Shown here piece after piece: positions 42,041 to 50,926 of a stretch of 64,000 bases of DNA (positions within the stretch are counted from its first letter, which is position 1; every line of letters starts with the position of its first letter). Both the position numbers and the translations under genes were made by a program. The stretch covers positions 248,001 to 312,000 of the forward strand of contig NZ_FXTC01000006.1 of assembly GCF_900182655.1 (NCBI RefSeq). Direction: 5' to 3'. This DNA is from Chryseobacterium rhizoplanae (GTDB taxonomy: Bacteria; Bacteroidota; Bacteroidia; Flavobacteriales; Weeksellaceae). The notes under the pieces were generated by a model. That model had not been told where the DNA came from. It saw only the letters and a list, made by a program, of their open reading frames with translations, and searched no databases.

Positions 42041-43696
42041 TTGGAAGTAATACCAGAAGCAGATTTAACACGTAGGTTTAAACAAGCGCATGATGCTCTA
42101 TGGGGAGGAGGGCAGTTAAATCCTTCAGAAGCATTTGATGAGTTAGACAAATTGATATTCTGTAAGATTTGGGATGAAAAAAAAGATAGAATAGCAGGAA
42201 CTCCATATGACTTTCAAATTATTACTGTTGATGCTACAGAAATAAAAAATTATAAAAAATTAGGAGAAGAAGAGTTAAGTACTGCTATTAGAAACGAAGA
42301 AAATAAAAGACTTACAGAACGTATAAAAAAACTTTACGAACAAGGAAGAAAAAAAGACCCTGAAGTCTTTAAAGATAATATTAGACTTTCTTCTGAAAAA
42401 ATAAGAACGGTAGTAGGATACTTACAAGATGTCAATATCGGTGAAACAGACCTAGATGCAAAAGGAAGAGCTTTCGAAACCTTTATGGGAGCTTTTTTCA
42501 GAGGAAATTTTGGACAATATTTTACACCTAGACCAATTGTAGAATTTGCAGTTAGTGTATTGCCTATTAAAAATGATTCTTATGTGCTAGATACTTCTTG
42601 CGGAAGTGGAGGATTTCTACTATATGCCTTGAATAAAGTTAGAAAACAAGCCGATGAATTATATGTTAATTATAAAACAGATGTAAAGCAAAATCAAAAG
42701 CATTATAAATATTGGCACGATTTCGCTGAAAAAAACCTTTATGGTATTGAGATTAATGAGCAAATTTCTCGTGCTGCCAAAATGAATATGATAATCCATG
42801 ATGATGGCCATACAAATGTAATTACTTCAGATGGTTTATTAAGCCCACAGGATATCGAAAAAAATACTACTAATAAAGGATTTAAATACAATCACTTCGA
42901 TTTTATTGTTACTAACCCTCCGTTTGGAAGTATTGTAAGACAGACAGAGAAAGCTTATTTAAAAACATATAATCTTGGAAAGAAAGAAGAAGATTGGTTA
43001 GCTGTTTCTGCGAGACCTGAAACAAGCAGAGAAAATCAAAGCACAGAAGTATTATTTATAGAACAATGCTATAATTTTCTTAAAGAGGGAGGATATTTAG
43101 CTATTGTAATACCTGATGGTATTTTGACTAATAGTAGTTTGCAATACGTAAGAGATCACATAGAAGAAATGTTTAGAATAATTGCAGTAGTTTCAATGCC
43201 ACAAACTGCTTTTTCAGCTACAGGAGCAGGAGTTAAAAGTTCCGTTTTATTCTTAAAAAAGCATGATTTCAATACAACAAATCGTATTAAAGAATTAAAA
43301 CAAACATCAAAGGCTGATTTGCTTTCGGAGAGCAATTATACAGAAAAAATAAAGCAATACGATAAAGAGAAGAAAGAAGCTATTAATGCCCTTGAAAAAA
43401 AATGTAAAGAAAGCAATCCAACATTAGATAAAAAGGCTTTAAATGAATTAATAGCAGATGATAAAAAGGAAATTCAGGACATTTTTAATGATAAAGTCAA
43501 TGACCTGAAAGAAGAGTTACAGGAAGCTTTTTTACAACAAAAGCAAAAAAAGATTCCTGACTATCCAATTTTTATGGCAATTGCTGATGATATAGGGTAC
43601 GATGCAACAGGAAAGAAAACGACCGTGAATGAATTGGAGTTTATTAGCGAAGAACTCACAAAATTTATTAATGACATCGAAAGCCATTTATTATGA
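42041..43696 (+). CDS. hsdM: Type I-like DNA methyltransferase (HsdM), 5' end missing
   Basis: About 551 residues are supported from the in-frame TTG at 42041; upstream codons to 41900 are antisense of the T9SS gene and not HsdM-like. It contains the HsdM N-terminal bundle (RFKQAHDALWGGGQLNPSEA), FGQYFTPRPIVEF, motif I DTSCGSGGFL and motif IV NPPFG, so adenine methylation is likely. The protein seems cut at its start, where this subfamily can carry an HSDR_N-like nuclease domain. It overlaps the next gene by 4 bp. Confidence 0.82.
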   Translation: MEVIPEADLTRRFKQAHDALWGGGQLNPSEAFDELDKLIFCKIWDEKKDRIAGTPYDFQIITVDATEIKNYKKLGEEELSTAIRNEENKRLTERIKKLYEQGRKKDPEVFKDNIRLSSEKIRTVVGYLQDVNIGETDLDAKGRAFETFMGAFFRGNFGQYFTPRPIVEFAVSVLPIKNDSYVLDTSCGSGGFLLYALNKVRKQADELYVNYKTDVKQNQKHYKYWHDFAEKNLYGIEINEQISRAAKMNMIIHDDGHTNVITSDGLLSPQDIEKNTTNKGFKYNHFDFIVTNPPFGSIVRQTEKAYLKTYNLGKKEEDWLAVSARPETSRENQSTEVLFIEQCYNFLKEGGYLAIVIPDGILTNSSLQYVRDHIEEMFRIIAVVSMPQTAFSATGAGVKSSVLFLKKHDFNTTNRIKELKQTSKADLLSESNYTEKIKQYDKEKKEAINALEKKCKESNPTLDKKALNELIADDKKEIQDIFNDKVNDLKEELQEAFLQQKQKKIPDYPIFMAIADDIGYDATGKKTTVNELEFISEELTKFINDIESHLL

Positions 43697-45264
43697 TAAT
43701 CAGAGGGATATTAGATAAATCATTAAGTAAACAAACTTGTATAAGAGGTTTTGCAAGAATTAAAGAGCTGGCAAGGATTTCTAAAGCTAATCCTGAATAT
43801 CAGAGAGAGCTTATTGATAAACAAAAAAAAGTAATTTCTAATTTTCTTACCGAAGAAACGTATTTGTTTTTTCCTGAAGTGATTTTGAGCTTGAAGTTGA
43901 AATATGACTTTACTAGTACTGGAGCTAAAAAAGATGCTCCATTAACGCTTATTGAAGCAAATAAGAGTTTTAAATCAAATGTAAATAGTCTCAATATTAG
44001 AGTTGTAGAAAGAAAGAATTCTAAAGTTTTTGATGTAGGAGGAAGAGATGAAGTAAAGATCGTTGAACTAGAGATTGAAGATGGTGAATTACTAAAACTG
44101 ATTAAAGAAAATAAACACCCTTTTCATCGTATAGATGGGAATCACCGATTAAGTGCTGCGGAGCAAATTGACGATGATAGAATTCAAACAATGGATGTAC
44201 CGTTTTGCATTGTATTGTTTGAAGAAACTACTACTAATGAATTTAATCCCATTACTGAATTACTCGAGAAGAAAACCAGTAATACTTATGAGAAATTTGA
44301 GCGTGTTGTTTTCTATAATATCAATTCTAAAACAATTCCTTTGACACTTGAGCAGAATTTAAAGGGAATTATTGGAGAAACTGAATATTTTGGAGATGAT
44401 GAAATAGCAAAAATATTTCAATATGATGGTAAAGATGTTGGGGTTAATGCTAGGAAATTGGGGCTAAAAATAAGAAGTGAAGATTTCCAATCTATTAAAA
44501 CTAATCTTGAAAGTTACAAATGGTCCCTATCCCTAAACATTTTTAGGCTTTATAATAAGTTTAAAAAGGTGAGAAAATCCAAAGATATTATAGATATTGT
44601 ATATGAAGCCTTGCAGGCTGTAAATACGCTATATCGTGATGATGAATTACTTAAAGCAAATAAAAATATTGATATACTTTTAGCCTTTCTATTTTATAAA
44701 GCTTTTGAGGATAAAACAACATTTAACATTTTCTATCATTGGATAATTAATAATCACTTATTTGAGGCAGAGGAAACAAAAGCTGAGAGTATCATAAGAA
44801 TTTTCAATCAAATAAAGGAAAAAGAAATAAAAGTATTTGTTGCAATGCCATATTTTTCTTCTGCGATTGTAAAATCTCACAATGAAATTTATAAAAGTGT
44901 TATTGACGAAATTAAAGACAAATATGGTATAAATATAACTTTACATCCAATTATGACTTATAAGGGAGAGTCTGTTAATATTGTAAATGATATTTTTGAG
45001 AAAATCAAAGGATGCCATATTTTTATTGCCAACATAACAGGTAACAATGCCAATGTTACCTATGAGATGGGATGGGCAAGGGCTTTAAATATACCGGTGA
45101 TTATTACTAAAGAAGAAAAAGCAGAGGAGCCCAAATCGGATTATAAACTAGATTTTTATTTCACCTATCAAAAAGATGCTCATACAACTTTAAAAGAAGA
45201 AATAGGTAGGCACATTAAAACTATTTTAATAGAAAGATATAAATTCAAAATACCTAGCCAATAA
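43693..45264 (+). CDS. DGQHR/DndB-like protein fused to a deoxyribosyltransferase/TIR-like domain
   Basis: 523 residues. The N-terminal 200 resemble DndB/DGQHR-domain or ParB-like proteins: FHRIDGNHRLSAAEQI near residue 150. A helical middle follows. The C-terminal 150 start KVFVAMPYFS and include KGCHIFIANITGNNANV and YEMGWARAL, the pattern of nucleoside 2-deoxyribosyltransferase-like or TIR-like nucleotide-binding domains used as defence effectors. It is translationally coupled to HsdM (4-bp overlap) and abuts hsdS, an unusual insertion between M and S. Confidence 0.75.
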   Translation: MIIRGILDKSLSKQTCIRGFARIKELARISKANPEYQRELIDKQKKVISNFLTEETYLFFPEVILSLKLKYDFTSTGAKKDAPLTLIEANKSFKSNVNSLNIRVVERKNSKVFDVGGRDEVKIVELEIEDGELLKLIKENKHPFHRIDGNHRLSAAEQIDDDRIQTMDVPFCIVLFEETTTNEFNPITELLEKKTSNTYEKFERVVFYNINSKTIPLTLEQNLKGIIGETEYFGDDEIAKIFQYDGKDVGVNARKLGLKIRSEDFQSIKTNLESYKWSLSLNIFRLYNKFKKVRKSKDIIDIVYEALQAVNTLYRDDELLKANKNIDILLAFLFYKAFEDKTTFNIFYHWIINNHLFEAEETKAESIIRIFNQIKEKEIKVFVAMPYFSSAIVKSHNEIYKSVIDEIKDKYGINITLHPIMTYKGESVNIVNDIFEKIKGCHIFIANITGNNANVTYEMGWARALNIPVIITKEEKAEEPKSDYKLDFYFTYQKDAHTTLKEEIGRHIKTILIERYKFKIPSQ

Positions 45265-46767
45265 ATGCACACTTTATCTCAACATATAAATTCTAATAAA
45301 ATAACTATCATTAACCGCTCTAATTTAGAAGGGCGCTTAGATCCTCTATACTATAATTCTGACTTAACAAAATTTAATTCAGGAATATATAAAAGTATTC
45401 CTTTACGATCAGTTGTTCTTTCTTTTAAATCTGGTATTGGTGCTGGAAAACAAGATCAAGCGATTGATGAAAATGGTATTATTCAAATAAGGCCTACTAA
45501 TATTGATGAAAATGGATTTTTGAAATTTGATAAAAATGTCTATTTGCCTATTGAAAAAAAAATTGATAGGCTAGAAGTAGGTGATGTATTATTTAATAAT
45601 ACTAACAGCCAAGAGTTAGTAGGAAAAACAGCAATATTAAAAGAAGAAAAAGAATTAAGTTATTCTAATCATATAACCGTTCTTAAACCTAAGAGAGATG
45701 TTTTGTTGTCCGAATATTTATGGATAATATTAAATTTATATCAAAAAAATAAAATATTCTATGCTGTTTGTACAAATTGGAATAATCAATCTGGAGTGGG
45801 TATTGAATTACTCAAATCATTAAGAATTCCACTTCCACCATTAGAGTCTCAAAAACAAATTGTTGAAGTTTATCAATCTGCTTATGAGCAACAAAAAAAA
45901 ATAGAAGAAGAGTCTGAAGCTTTGTTAACTAGTATAGATGGTTATTTATTAGATAAATTAGGAATTTCTCTACCTGAAAAAGATAATTCTTTAAAAAATA
46001 GAATTTTCATAACACAATTAAGGCAGGTAACTGGTGGAAGATTTGATCCTAAATTATATGATAAAACTACAACAAGCTTAAAGCAAGCAATTAAGGAAAC
46101 AGATTTAAAGCAATTCAAAGTTGAAAAACTTAGGACTTTCATAGTTCAAAGTCTTGCAGGTGATTGGGGAATTGAACATAACGAAGAAAATTATTCCCAA
46201 GAATATGAAAAGTGCTTAGTTATCAGAGCCACAGAATTTGATAATGACTTTAATCTTAAGCTTGATAATTCGAGAGTTAAATTCAGGCTTATTAAAAAAG
46301 ATAAAATATCAAAAATTGATATTCAAGAAAATGATCTGTTGATTGAGAAGTCAGGAGGTAGCCCGGATCAACCTGTAGGTAGAATTGCTATTTTGACAAA
46401 AGATATATTACATAATAACAAGATTAGTTATAGTAATTTTATACATAAGATTAGAATCAATACTAGTATTTTAAATCCAGAATATTTATTTTGTTATTTA
46501 AAAACGATACATAACATAAAGCTTACTGAATCAATGCAAAGTCAGACAAATGGAATTAGAAATTTGATTATGCAAAATTATTTCAATCAAGATATTGTAG
46601 TACCTATTTTACCGAATGGAGATTTTGATTTAGAAAAACAATATGAAATTGCTAATCATATTCAAAGCTTAAGAGCAAAAGCAATGTTGTTACAACAAGA
46701 AGCCAAAAATATTCTAGACAATGTTAAGCAGCAAGTTGAACAAATGATACTGGGAAATGCCTATTAA
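45265..46767 (+). CDS. hsdS: Type I restriction-modification specificity subunit (HsdS)
   Basis: 500 residues with two target-recognition domains separated by a helical spacer. IPLPPLESQKQIVEVYQSAY is the conserved region after the first; a coiled stretch (EEESEALLTSIDGYLLDKLG) follows, then the second begins near GGRFDPKLYD. It directs the methyltransferase to a split DNA site. The start at 45265 follows the previous stop with no gap. No HsdR gene is seen in the operon. Confidence 0.9.
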   Translation: MHTLSQHINSNKITIINRSNLEGRLDPLYYNSDLTKFNSGIYKSIPLRSVVLSFKSGIGAGKQDQAIDENGIIQIRPTNIDENGFLKFDKNVYLPIEKKIDRLEVGDVLFNNTNSQELVGKTAILKEEKELSYSNHITVLKPKRDVLLSEYLWIILNLYQKNKIFYAVCTNWNNQSGVGIELLKSLRIPLPPLESQKQIVEVYQSAYEQQKKIEEESEALLTSIDGYLLDKLGISLPEKDNSLKNRIFITQLRQVTGGRFDPKLYDKTTTSLKQAIKETDLKQFKVEKLRTFIVQSLAGDWGIEHNEENYSQEYEKCLVIRATEFDNDFNLKLDNSRVKFRLIKKDKISKIDIQENDLLIEKSGGSPDQPVGRIAILTKDILHNNKISYSNFIHKIRINTSILNPEYLFCYLKTIHNIKLTESMQSQTNGIRNLIMQNYFNQDIVVPILPNGDFDLEKQYEIANHIQSLRAKAMLLQQEAKNILDNVKQQVEQMILGNAY

Positions 46768-46799
46768 TATACTAAATTAATAACTTTAATTGAATTTTC

Positions 46800-47708
46800 A
46801 TGCAACTCTTTAAAAATAATAAACAAATTTTTTCAATTCTTAAAGAAATTCCTTTTAGGCTGGAAAAAGATATTCAAAATATTTTTGAATCTAATTTACA
46901 AACCTTAACCAATTGGAAATTCATAAAGTCTGAATTTACTATAAAAGCAAATAGAATTGATACTTTGGCTTATGATAGTGAAAACAATTCTTTTGTTATT
47001 ATCGAATATAAAAAAGACAGACACTTTTCAGTAGTTGACCAGGGAGTTTCGTATTTAAATTTAATGTTGGAATACAAAGCAGATTTCATTGTTGAATATA
47101 ATGAAAGTCAGAATGAAACTATTAAACGTGCAGATATCGATTGGTCGCAATCTAAAGTTGTTTTTGTATCTCCAGCTTTTACCGATTTTCAAAAGCAGGC
47201 TTCCAATTTCAAAGATTTACCAATAGAACTTTGGGAAATTAAACAGTATGAAAATGATATTATACTGATTAATCCTATAAAAAAATCTAAAGCAGCTCCT
47301 AATATCAAAGAAGTTAAATCTGAACAAAACTCTGTTATAAGTAAAGTAACTAAAGAAGTAACTGTATATACTGAAGATTTATATCTTTTGGGTAAAAATG
47401 ATTCTGTAATTGAACTTTACGAAAGTTATAAGCAAGCAATTTTAAACTTATCTTCCGAGTTAGAAGTACATCCAAAAAAATGGTATATCGCATTTAAAGC
47501 AAAAACAAATGTTATTGATATAGAAGTTCAAGCCAATTCATTAAAAATGTGGATCAACCTCAAAAAAGGAAATCTTGATGATCCTAAAAATATTATGAGA
47601 GATGTTTCTGATCTTAAAGGTCATAATGGAAATGGAGACTATGAAATAACTGTTAAGGATACAGAAAATCTAGAATATATTATGAGTCTTGTAAAGCAAG
47701 CTCTTTAA
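46800..47708 (+). CDS. PD-(D/E)xK nuclease-like protein with DUF5655 end
   Basis: 302 residues. The N-terminal 160 resemble a NucS/DUF91-like fold: RIDTLAYDSENNSFVIIEYK gives the D...ExK pattern of PD-(D/E)xK nucleases. The C-terminal 110 match DUF5655 (YKQAILNLSSELEVHPKKWY; KMWINLKKGNLDDPKNIMRD). It follows hsdS after 32 bp, so it belongs to the same operon. It could provide the DNA-cleaving activity in place of HsdR, which is an inference. Confidence 0.8.
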   Translation: MQLFKNNKQIFSILKEIPFRLEKDIQNIFESNLQTLTNWKFIKSEFTIKANRIDTLAYDSENNSFVIIEYKKDRHFSVVDQGVSYLNLMLEYKADFIVEYNESQNETIKRADIDWSQSKVVFVSPAFTDFQKQASNFKDLPIELWEIKQYENDIILINPIKKSKAAPNIKEVKSEQNSVISKVTKEVTVYTEDLYLLGKNDSVIELYESYKQAILNLSSELEVHPKKWYIAFKAKTNVIDIEVQANSLKMWINLKKGNLDDPKNIMRDVSDLKGHNGNGDYEITVKDTENLEYIMSLVKQAL

Positions 47709-47719
47709 ATTTATTAATT

Positions 47720-47757
47720 AAAAAGGATCTGACATTTTAATATTTCAGATCCTTTTT
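47720..47757. terminator. Bidirectional terminator
   Basis: AAAAAGGATCTGA (47720-47732) pairs perfectly with TCAGATCCTTTTT (47745-47757). It ends the restriction-modification operon and the convergent lipid operon. Confidence 0.85.
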
Positions 47758-47780
47758 AAAACTAGAATTCATATTATAAT

Positions 47781-48323
47781 TTAAGATATTGATTCAATTG
47801 ATATCCTCCTACACATCCACCTCCTCAATCTCCACACCGGCAAATACACAAACACCACAGATAAAATCCCAGCCAATATCCCCACAACAAAAGCCATTGC
47901 TGTAGCATCCAGCTTATAATCCTTTGAAAAATTATACTGTCCTATAAAGAGTAGGGAGAGTACCAATGAACCTGTAATCAGGCCGTGTAAGATGCTTAGT
48001 TTGGTCATTAACTTTTTAATATTCAGCTGTTCGTCTACGGTGAACTCTATAGCTTCCTGGCTGGCGGCATCGGTTACTCTTTTGATGATATCAATGGTAA
48101 GGACTACCGGAAGGAAGATGGCCATCGGCAGGGTAAGGCGGGCCAGGTTTTGGGTTCCTGAGAAAAAATGGGTGTAACCTAACTCTTTGAAGCTGGCATA
48201 GGCGATGATGAAATTAAAAAATACATTCGGAAGGACATAGTAAATTGTACGCTTGATGAGAAAGCGTTTCAGGGTGGTTTTTTTGATGGGTTTTGGCTTC
48301 GGAGGCTTTATTTTCAATTTCAT
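47781..48323 (-). CDS. Membrane protein at the end of the lipid/polyketide operon
   Basis: 180 residues: a basic start (MKLKIKPPKPKPIKKTTLKR) and four likely transmembrane segments (for example FNFIIAYASF, LPMAIFLPVVLTIDI, LITGSLVLSLLFIGQ, GILAGILSVVFVY). No family recognised. It overlaps the upstream acyltransferase gene by 4 bp, so it belongs to the operon and may export or anchor the product. Confidence 0.6.
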   Translation of the reverse strand: MKLKIKPPKPKPIKKTTLKRFLIKRTIYYVLPNVFFNFIIAYASFKELGYTHFFSGTQNLARLTLPMAIFLPVVLTIDIIKRVTDAASQEAIEFTVDEQLNIKKLMTKLSILHGLITGSLVLSLLFIGQYNFSKDYKLDATAMAFVVGILAGILSVVFVYLPVWRLRRWMCRRISIESIS

Positions 48324-49573
48324 AGGGAGGTGGTCAATAGCTCAATGGCTTTATCTTTTATCAGATGGGCTTCTTCTTTCGGGAGAAAATTTTCATTGGA
48401 CATGAAGGTGAAGTCCATCTGCTGGTTGTATGTACTGGCAACTAAAGTGTTTGAGTTCAGCCATGGGAAAGCCACGGTAGGACTAAAAACCGTTTCCAGA
48501 CTGAAATTGGTGTAATCATTCGGGATATTCACCTTTCCCATATTGGATAAGGTCACATCATGTCCGCCTTCGCTGGATTTGAGCATTCTGATCATGCGGC
48601 TTACAACAGGGTGCATACGTTCTCCCATCCAAAGAAGTTCACGGGCTTCCAGCTTACTGATTTTCTCAATAAGGTCTTTTTTGATCTGTTTGGCATTGCC
48701 CATCACATCCTTGCTGTCTTTTTTGATAGAAAGCTCTACCGTTGGGGCGAAAGCAAATAAATGATCTTCCTTGATTTCGGGAATGAAATGGCGTACATCT
48801 ACCGGACTGATCACCTTACCCTTGGCACGGTCTCCCTGAATATCACGGAAGGCCTGCATCACGGAAGAACACAGTAAAGCGTGGACGGAAATTCCGTTGG
48901 CTTTACATTTTTCAGTAATCAGTTTGGTATCCTCAGGAGTCATTTTCCAGTGAATGGCATAGCTTTTTCCAAGATTTCTCTTTTTGCTTTTTCGCTGGAT
49001 AGAAAAGAATATTCTGGCGAACAGCAGGTAAAGACCGGCCTTGTATTTTTTAATTCCCGTATTAAAATCCGAAGGCAGAAAATCATCTACCGATTCAAAA
49101 GCAACATAAGGAATTAACGGCGAATAAGGATTGTCCAGCAAACTCAGAAGTTCACGCATCAAGGTTACTCCGGTGGTTCCGTCTGAAATACAGTGAGGCA
49201 TGATCCAGAGGATTTCGGAAGTATCCTGTCCTTTCACCCATACTACTTCGGCCAGAGGCTTTTTGGGTTGGTTAAAGAGCTGGAACCATCCTTTTTCGGA
49301 TTCTTTAAACCAATCATCATCTGTTTTTCGTTCCACAATACGGAGTGGAATAGGTTCAATATCTTTCTGTCCCATAAAATAAGGATACCGCCCGACCTTA
49401 TGATCAACGATAGCCCTCAGCATGGGATGTTTCTGCTGGATTTTGATCAGAGCTGTTTTAAAAGTTTCCTCAGAAACCTGGCCTTTGATCTTTGCGGTAT
49501 AAATACAGTTTAAAGGCGTTTCAGGATCTACATACATAATCCTTTCCACCATCATTAAAGGTCTTTTGATCAT
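48320..49573 (-). CDS. Condensation-type acyltransferase, copy A
   Basis: 417 residues of the condensation/PapA/alcohol acyltransferase superfamily. The active-site motif HxxxDG appears as IMPHCISDGTTG near residue 130, and the C-terminal half has the TLSNMGKVNIPNDY and FLGTV-like (here SPTVAFPWLNS) region. It shares length and layout with copy B next to it and overlaps it by 4 bp. It probably transfers an acyl chain from an ACP or CoA to the hydroxyl of a glycolipid. Confidence 0.8.
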   Translation of the reverse strand: MIKRPLMMVERIMYVDPETPLNCIYTAKIKGQVSEETFKTALIKIQQKHPMLRAIVDHKVGRYPYFMGQKDIEPIPLRIVERKTDDDWFKESEKGWFQLFNQPKKPLAEVVWVKGQDTSEILWIMPHCISDGTTGVTLMRELLSLLDNPYSPLIPYVAFESVDDFLPSDFNTGIKKYKAGLYLLFARIFFSIQRKSKKRNLGKSYAIHWKMTPEDTKLITEKCKANGISVHALLCSSVMQAFRDIQGDRAKGKVISPVDVRHFIPEIKEDHLFAFAPTVELSIKKDSKDVMGNAKQIKKDLIEKISKLEARELLWMGERMHPVVSRMIRMLKSSEGGHDVTLSNMGKVNIPNDYTNFSLETVFSPTVAFPWLNSNTLVASTYNQQMDFTFMSNENFLPKEEAHLIKDKAIELLTTSL

Positions 49574-50841
49574 GATACTGCCATTTGGTTTAGTTGTGAA
49601 TGAATGGTCTGCATAACTTCGTCACGTACTGCCATGGCATCGGTATACGGTAAATAGCCTTCGCTTCCCATGAATGAAAAATCCATTTTTCCACGGTAGG
49701 TAGAAACCACCAGGGTAGTGGTATTTCCTAAAGGACCAATCACTGATGGGCTGAAGATCGTCTCAACCGTAAATTCTTTATACTCATGAGGAATCTGAAT
49801 ACGTCCCAGATTGGAAAACATACAGTCGTTGGAGGATTTTCCGTTCTTTAAAAGCTTTGTAAAATTCTTAAGCGCATCATGCCCGGATTCCATGACCATC
49901 ATCGTAATGTAAGGGTTCAGTTTTGAGGTCTTCTGTTCTACAGATTTCTGCATCACACGCAGATTGTCTGTAAAGCTTAGCTTTTCATCAGCAGACACCA
50001 CAATCATCAGCCCGAAAGCGAATATGTGGTCTTCTTTGATCTGTTGGGCAAAACGCCTGATATCAACAGGGCAGGAAACCTTATTGAAGGATTTTTCAGC
50101 TCTTACTTTTTTAAATGCCTGCAATACGGCCGCGCTTAAAAATGTATTCACAGTCACTTTCTGAGATTTGCAATAAGCGATAAGTTCATTGCTTACCGTT
50201 TCATCCAGTTTCCAGTTGATCAGGTAATCATTCTGTCTTTCCACAGCTTTTTTTCCTACCGGAATCCATTTGATGGCAGTAGCGGCCAGCCTTCCGATAA
50301 ATTTAGCTTTCAGTTTCTGTCTTCTGCTGTTCAGAATATGGGCCGGAACTACATCTTCGATTCCTAAGATCGGGTTTTCTGTCCCGATATCGACAGCCGG
50401 GTTGTCCAGTGCTATCAGGAACTCTTTTAAGAAAGCCATTGCAGAACCGCCATCGCATAAACAATGGTGAAATGCAAACAGCATATCAGAAACATCTTCC
50501 CCTTTGATCCAGATAAACCGGATCAGGGGTAATTTTTCGTAATTAAAGGTGGTGTTCCATTCTCTCCTGGATTCTTCCTGCCACTGCTCTTCACTTTGTC
50601 TGGTGATGATTCTTACAGGAATGGAAACCGGTTGCTCCGGAACATTGAACCACGGAATATTTTTTTCATCATGACTGATCAATGCTCTCAGCCAGGGGTG
50701 TTTATTTTGAATTTTGGCTAAAGCCTGCTGGATCTCTTTTAAGGTAAAAGTCCCTCTCAGTCTGAACGGAATGACCGCGTTAAAGGGTTCTGTTCCGTCT
50801 CCCAGTAACATGCGCTCACCAAATAGCAATCTTCTTTTCAT
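49570..50841 (-). CDS. Condensation-type acyltransferase, copy B
   Basis: 423 residues, paralogous to copy A: opening MKRRLLFGERMLLGDG, active site FAFHHCLCDGGSA (HHxxxDG), and CMFSNLGRIQIPHEY. Two such enzymes side by side suggest two acylation sites or two acyl donors on the same product. It begins 85 bp after the glycosyltransferase gene and is coupled to copy A. Confidence 0.82.
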   Translation of the reverse strand: MKRRLLFGERMLLGDGTEPFNAVIPFRLRGTFTLKEIQQALAKIQNKHPWLRALISHDEKNIPWFNVPEQPVSIPVRIITRQSEEQWQEESRREWNTTFNYEKLPLIRFIWIKGEDVSDMLFAFHHCLCDGGSAMAFLKEFLIALDNPAVDIGTENPILGIEDVVPAHILNSRRQKLKAKFIGRLAATAIKWIPVGKKAVERQNDYLINWKLDETVSNELIAYCKSQKVTVNTFLSAAVLQAFKKVRAEKSFNKVSCPVDIRRFAQQIKEDHIFAFGLMIVVSADEKLSFTDNLRVMQKSVEQKTSKLNPYITMMVMESGHDALKNFTKLLKNGKSSNDCMFSNLGRIQIPHEYKEFTVETIFSPSVIGPLGNTTTLVVSTYRGKMDFSFMGSEGYLPYTDAMAVRDEVMQTIHSQLNQMAVS

Positions 50842-50926
50842 ATGCTGATCTCTGTCTTTTGTAAGGCCTTATGAATCCCTGTGTTTTCATCTGCCTTTGT
50901 GTTTATAAATCATTGTGATTTCATCA

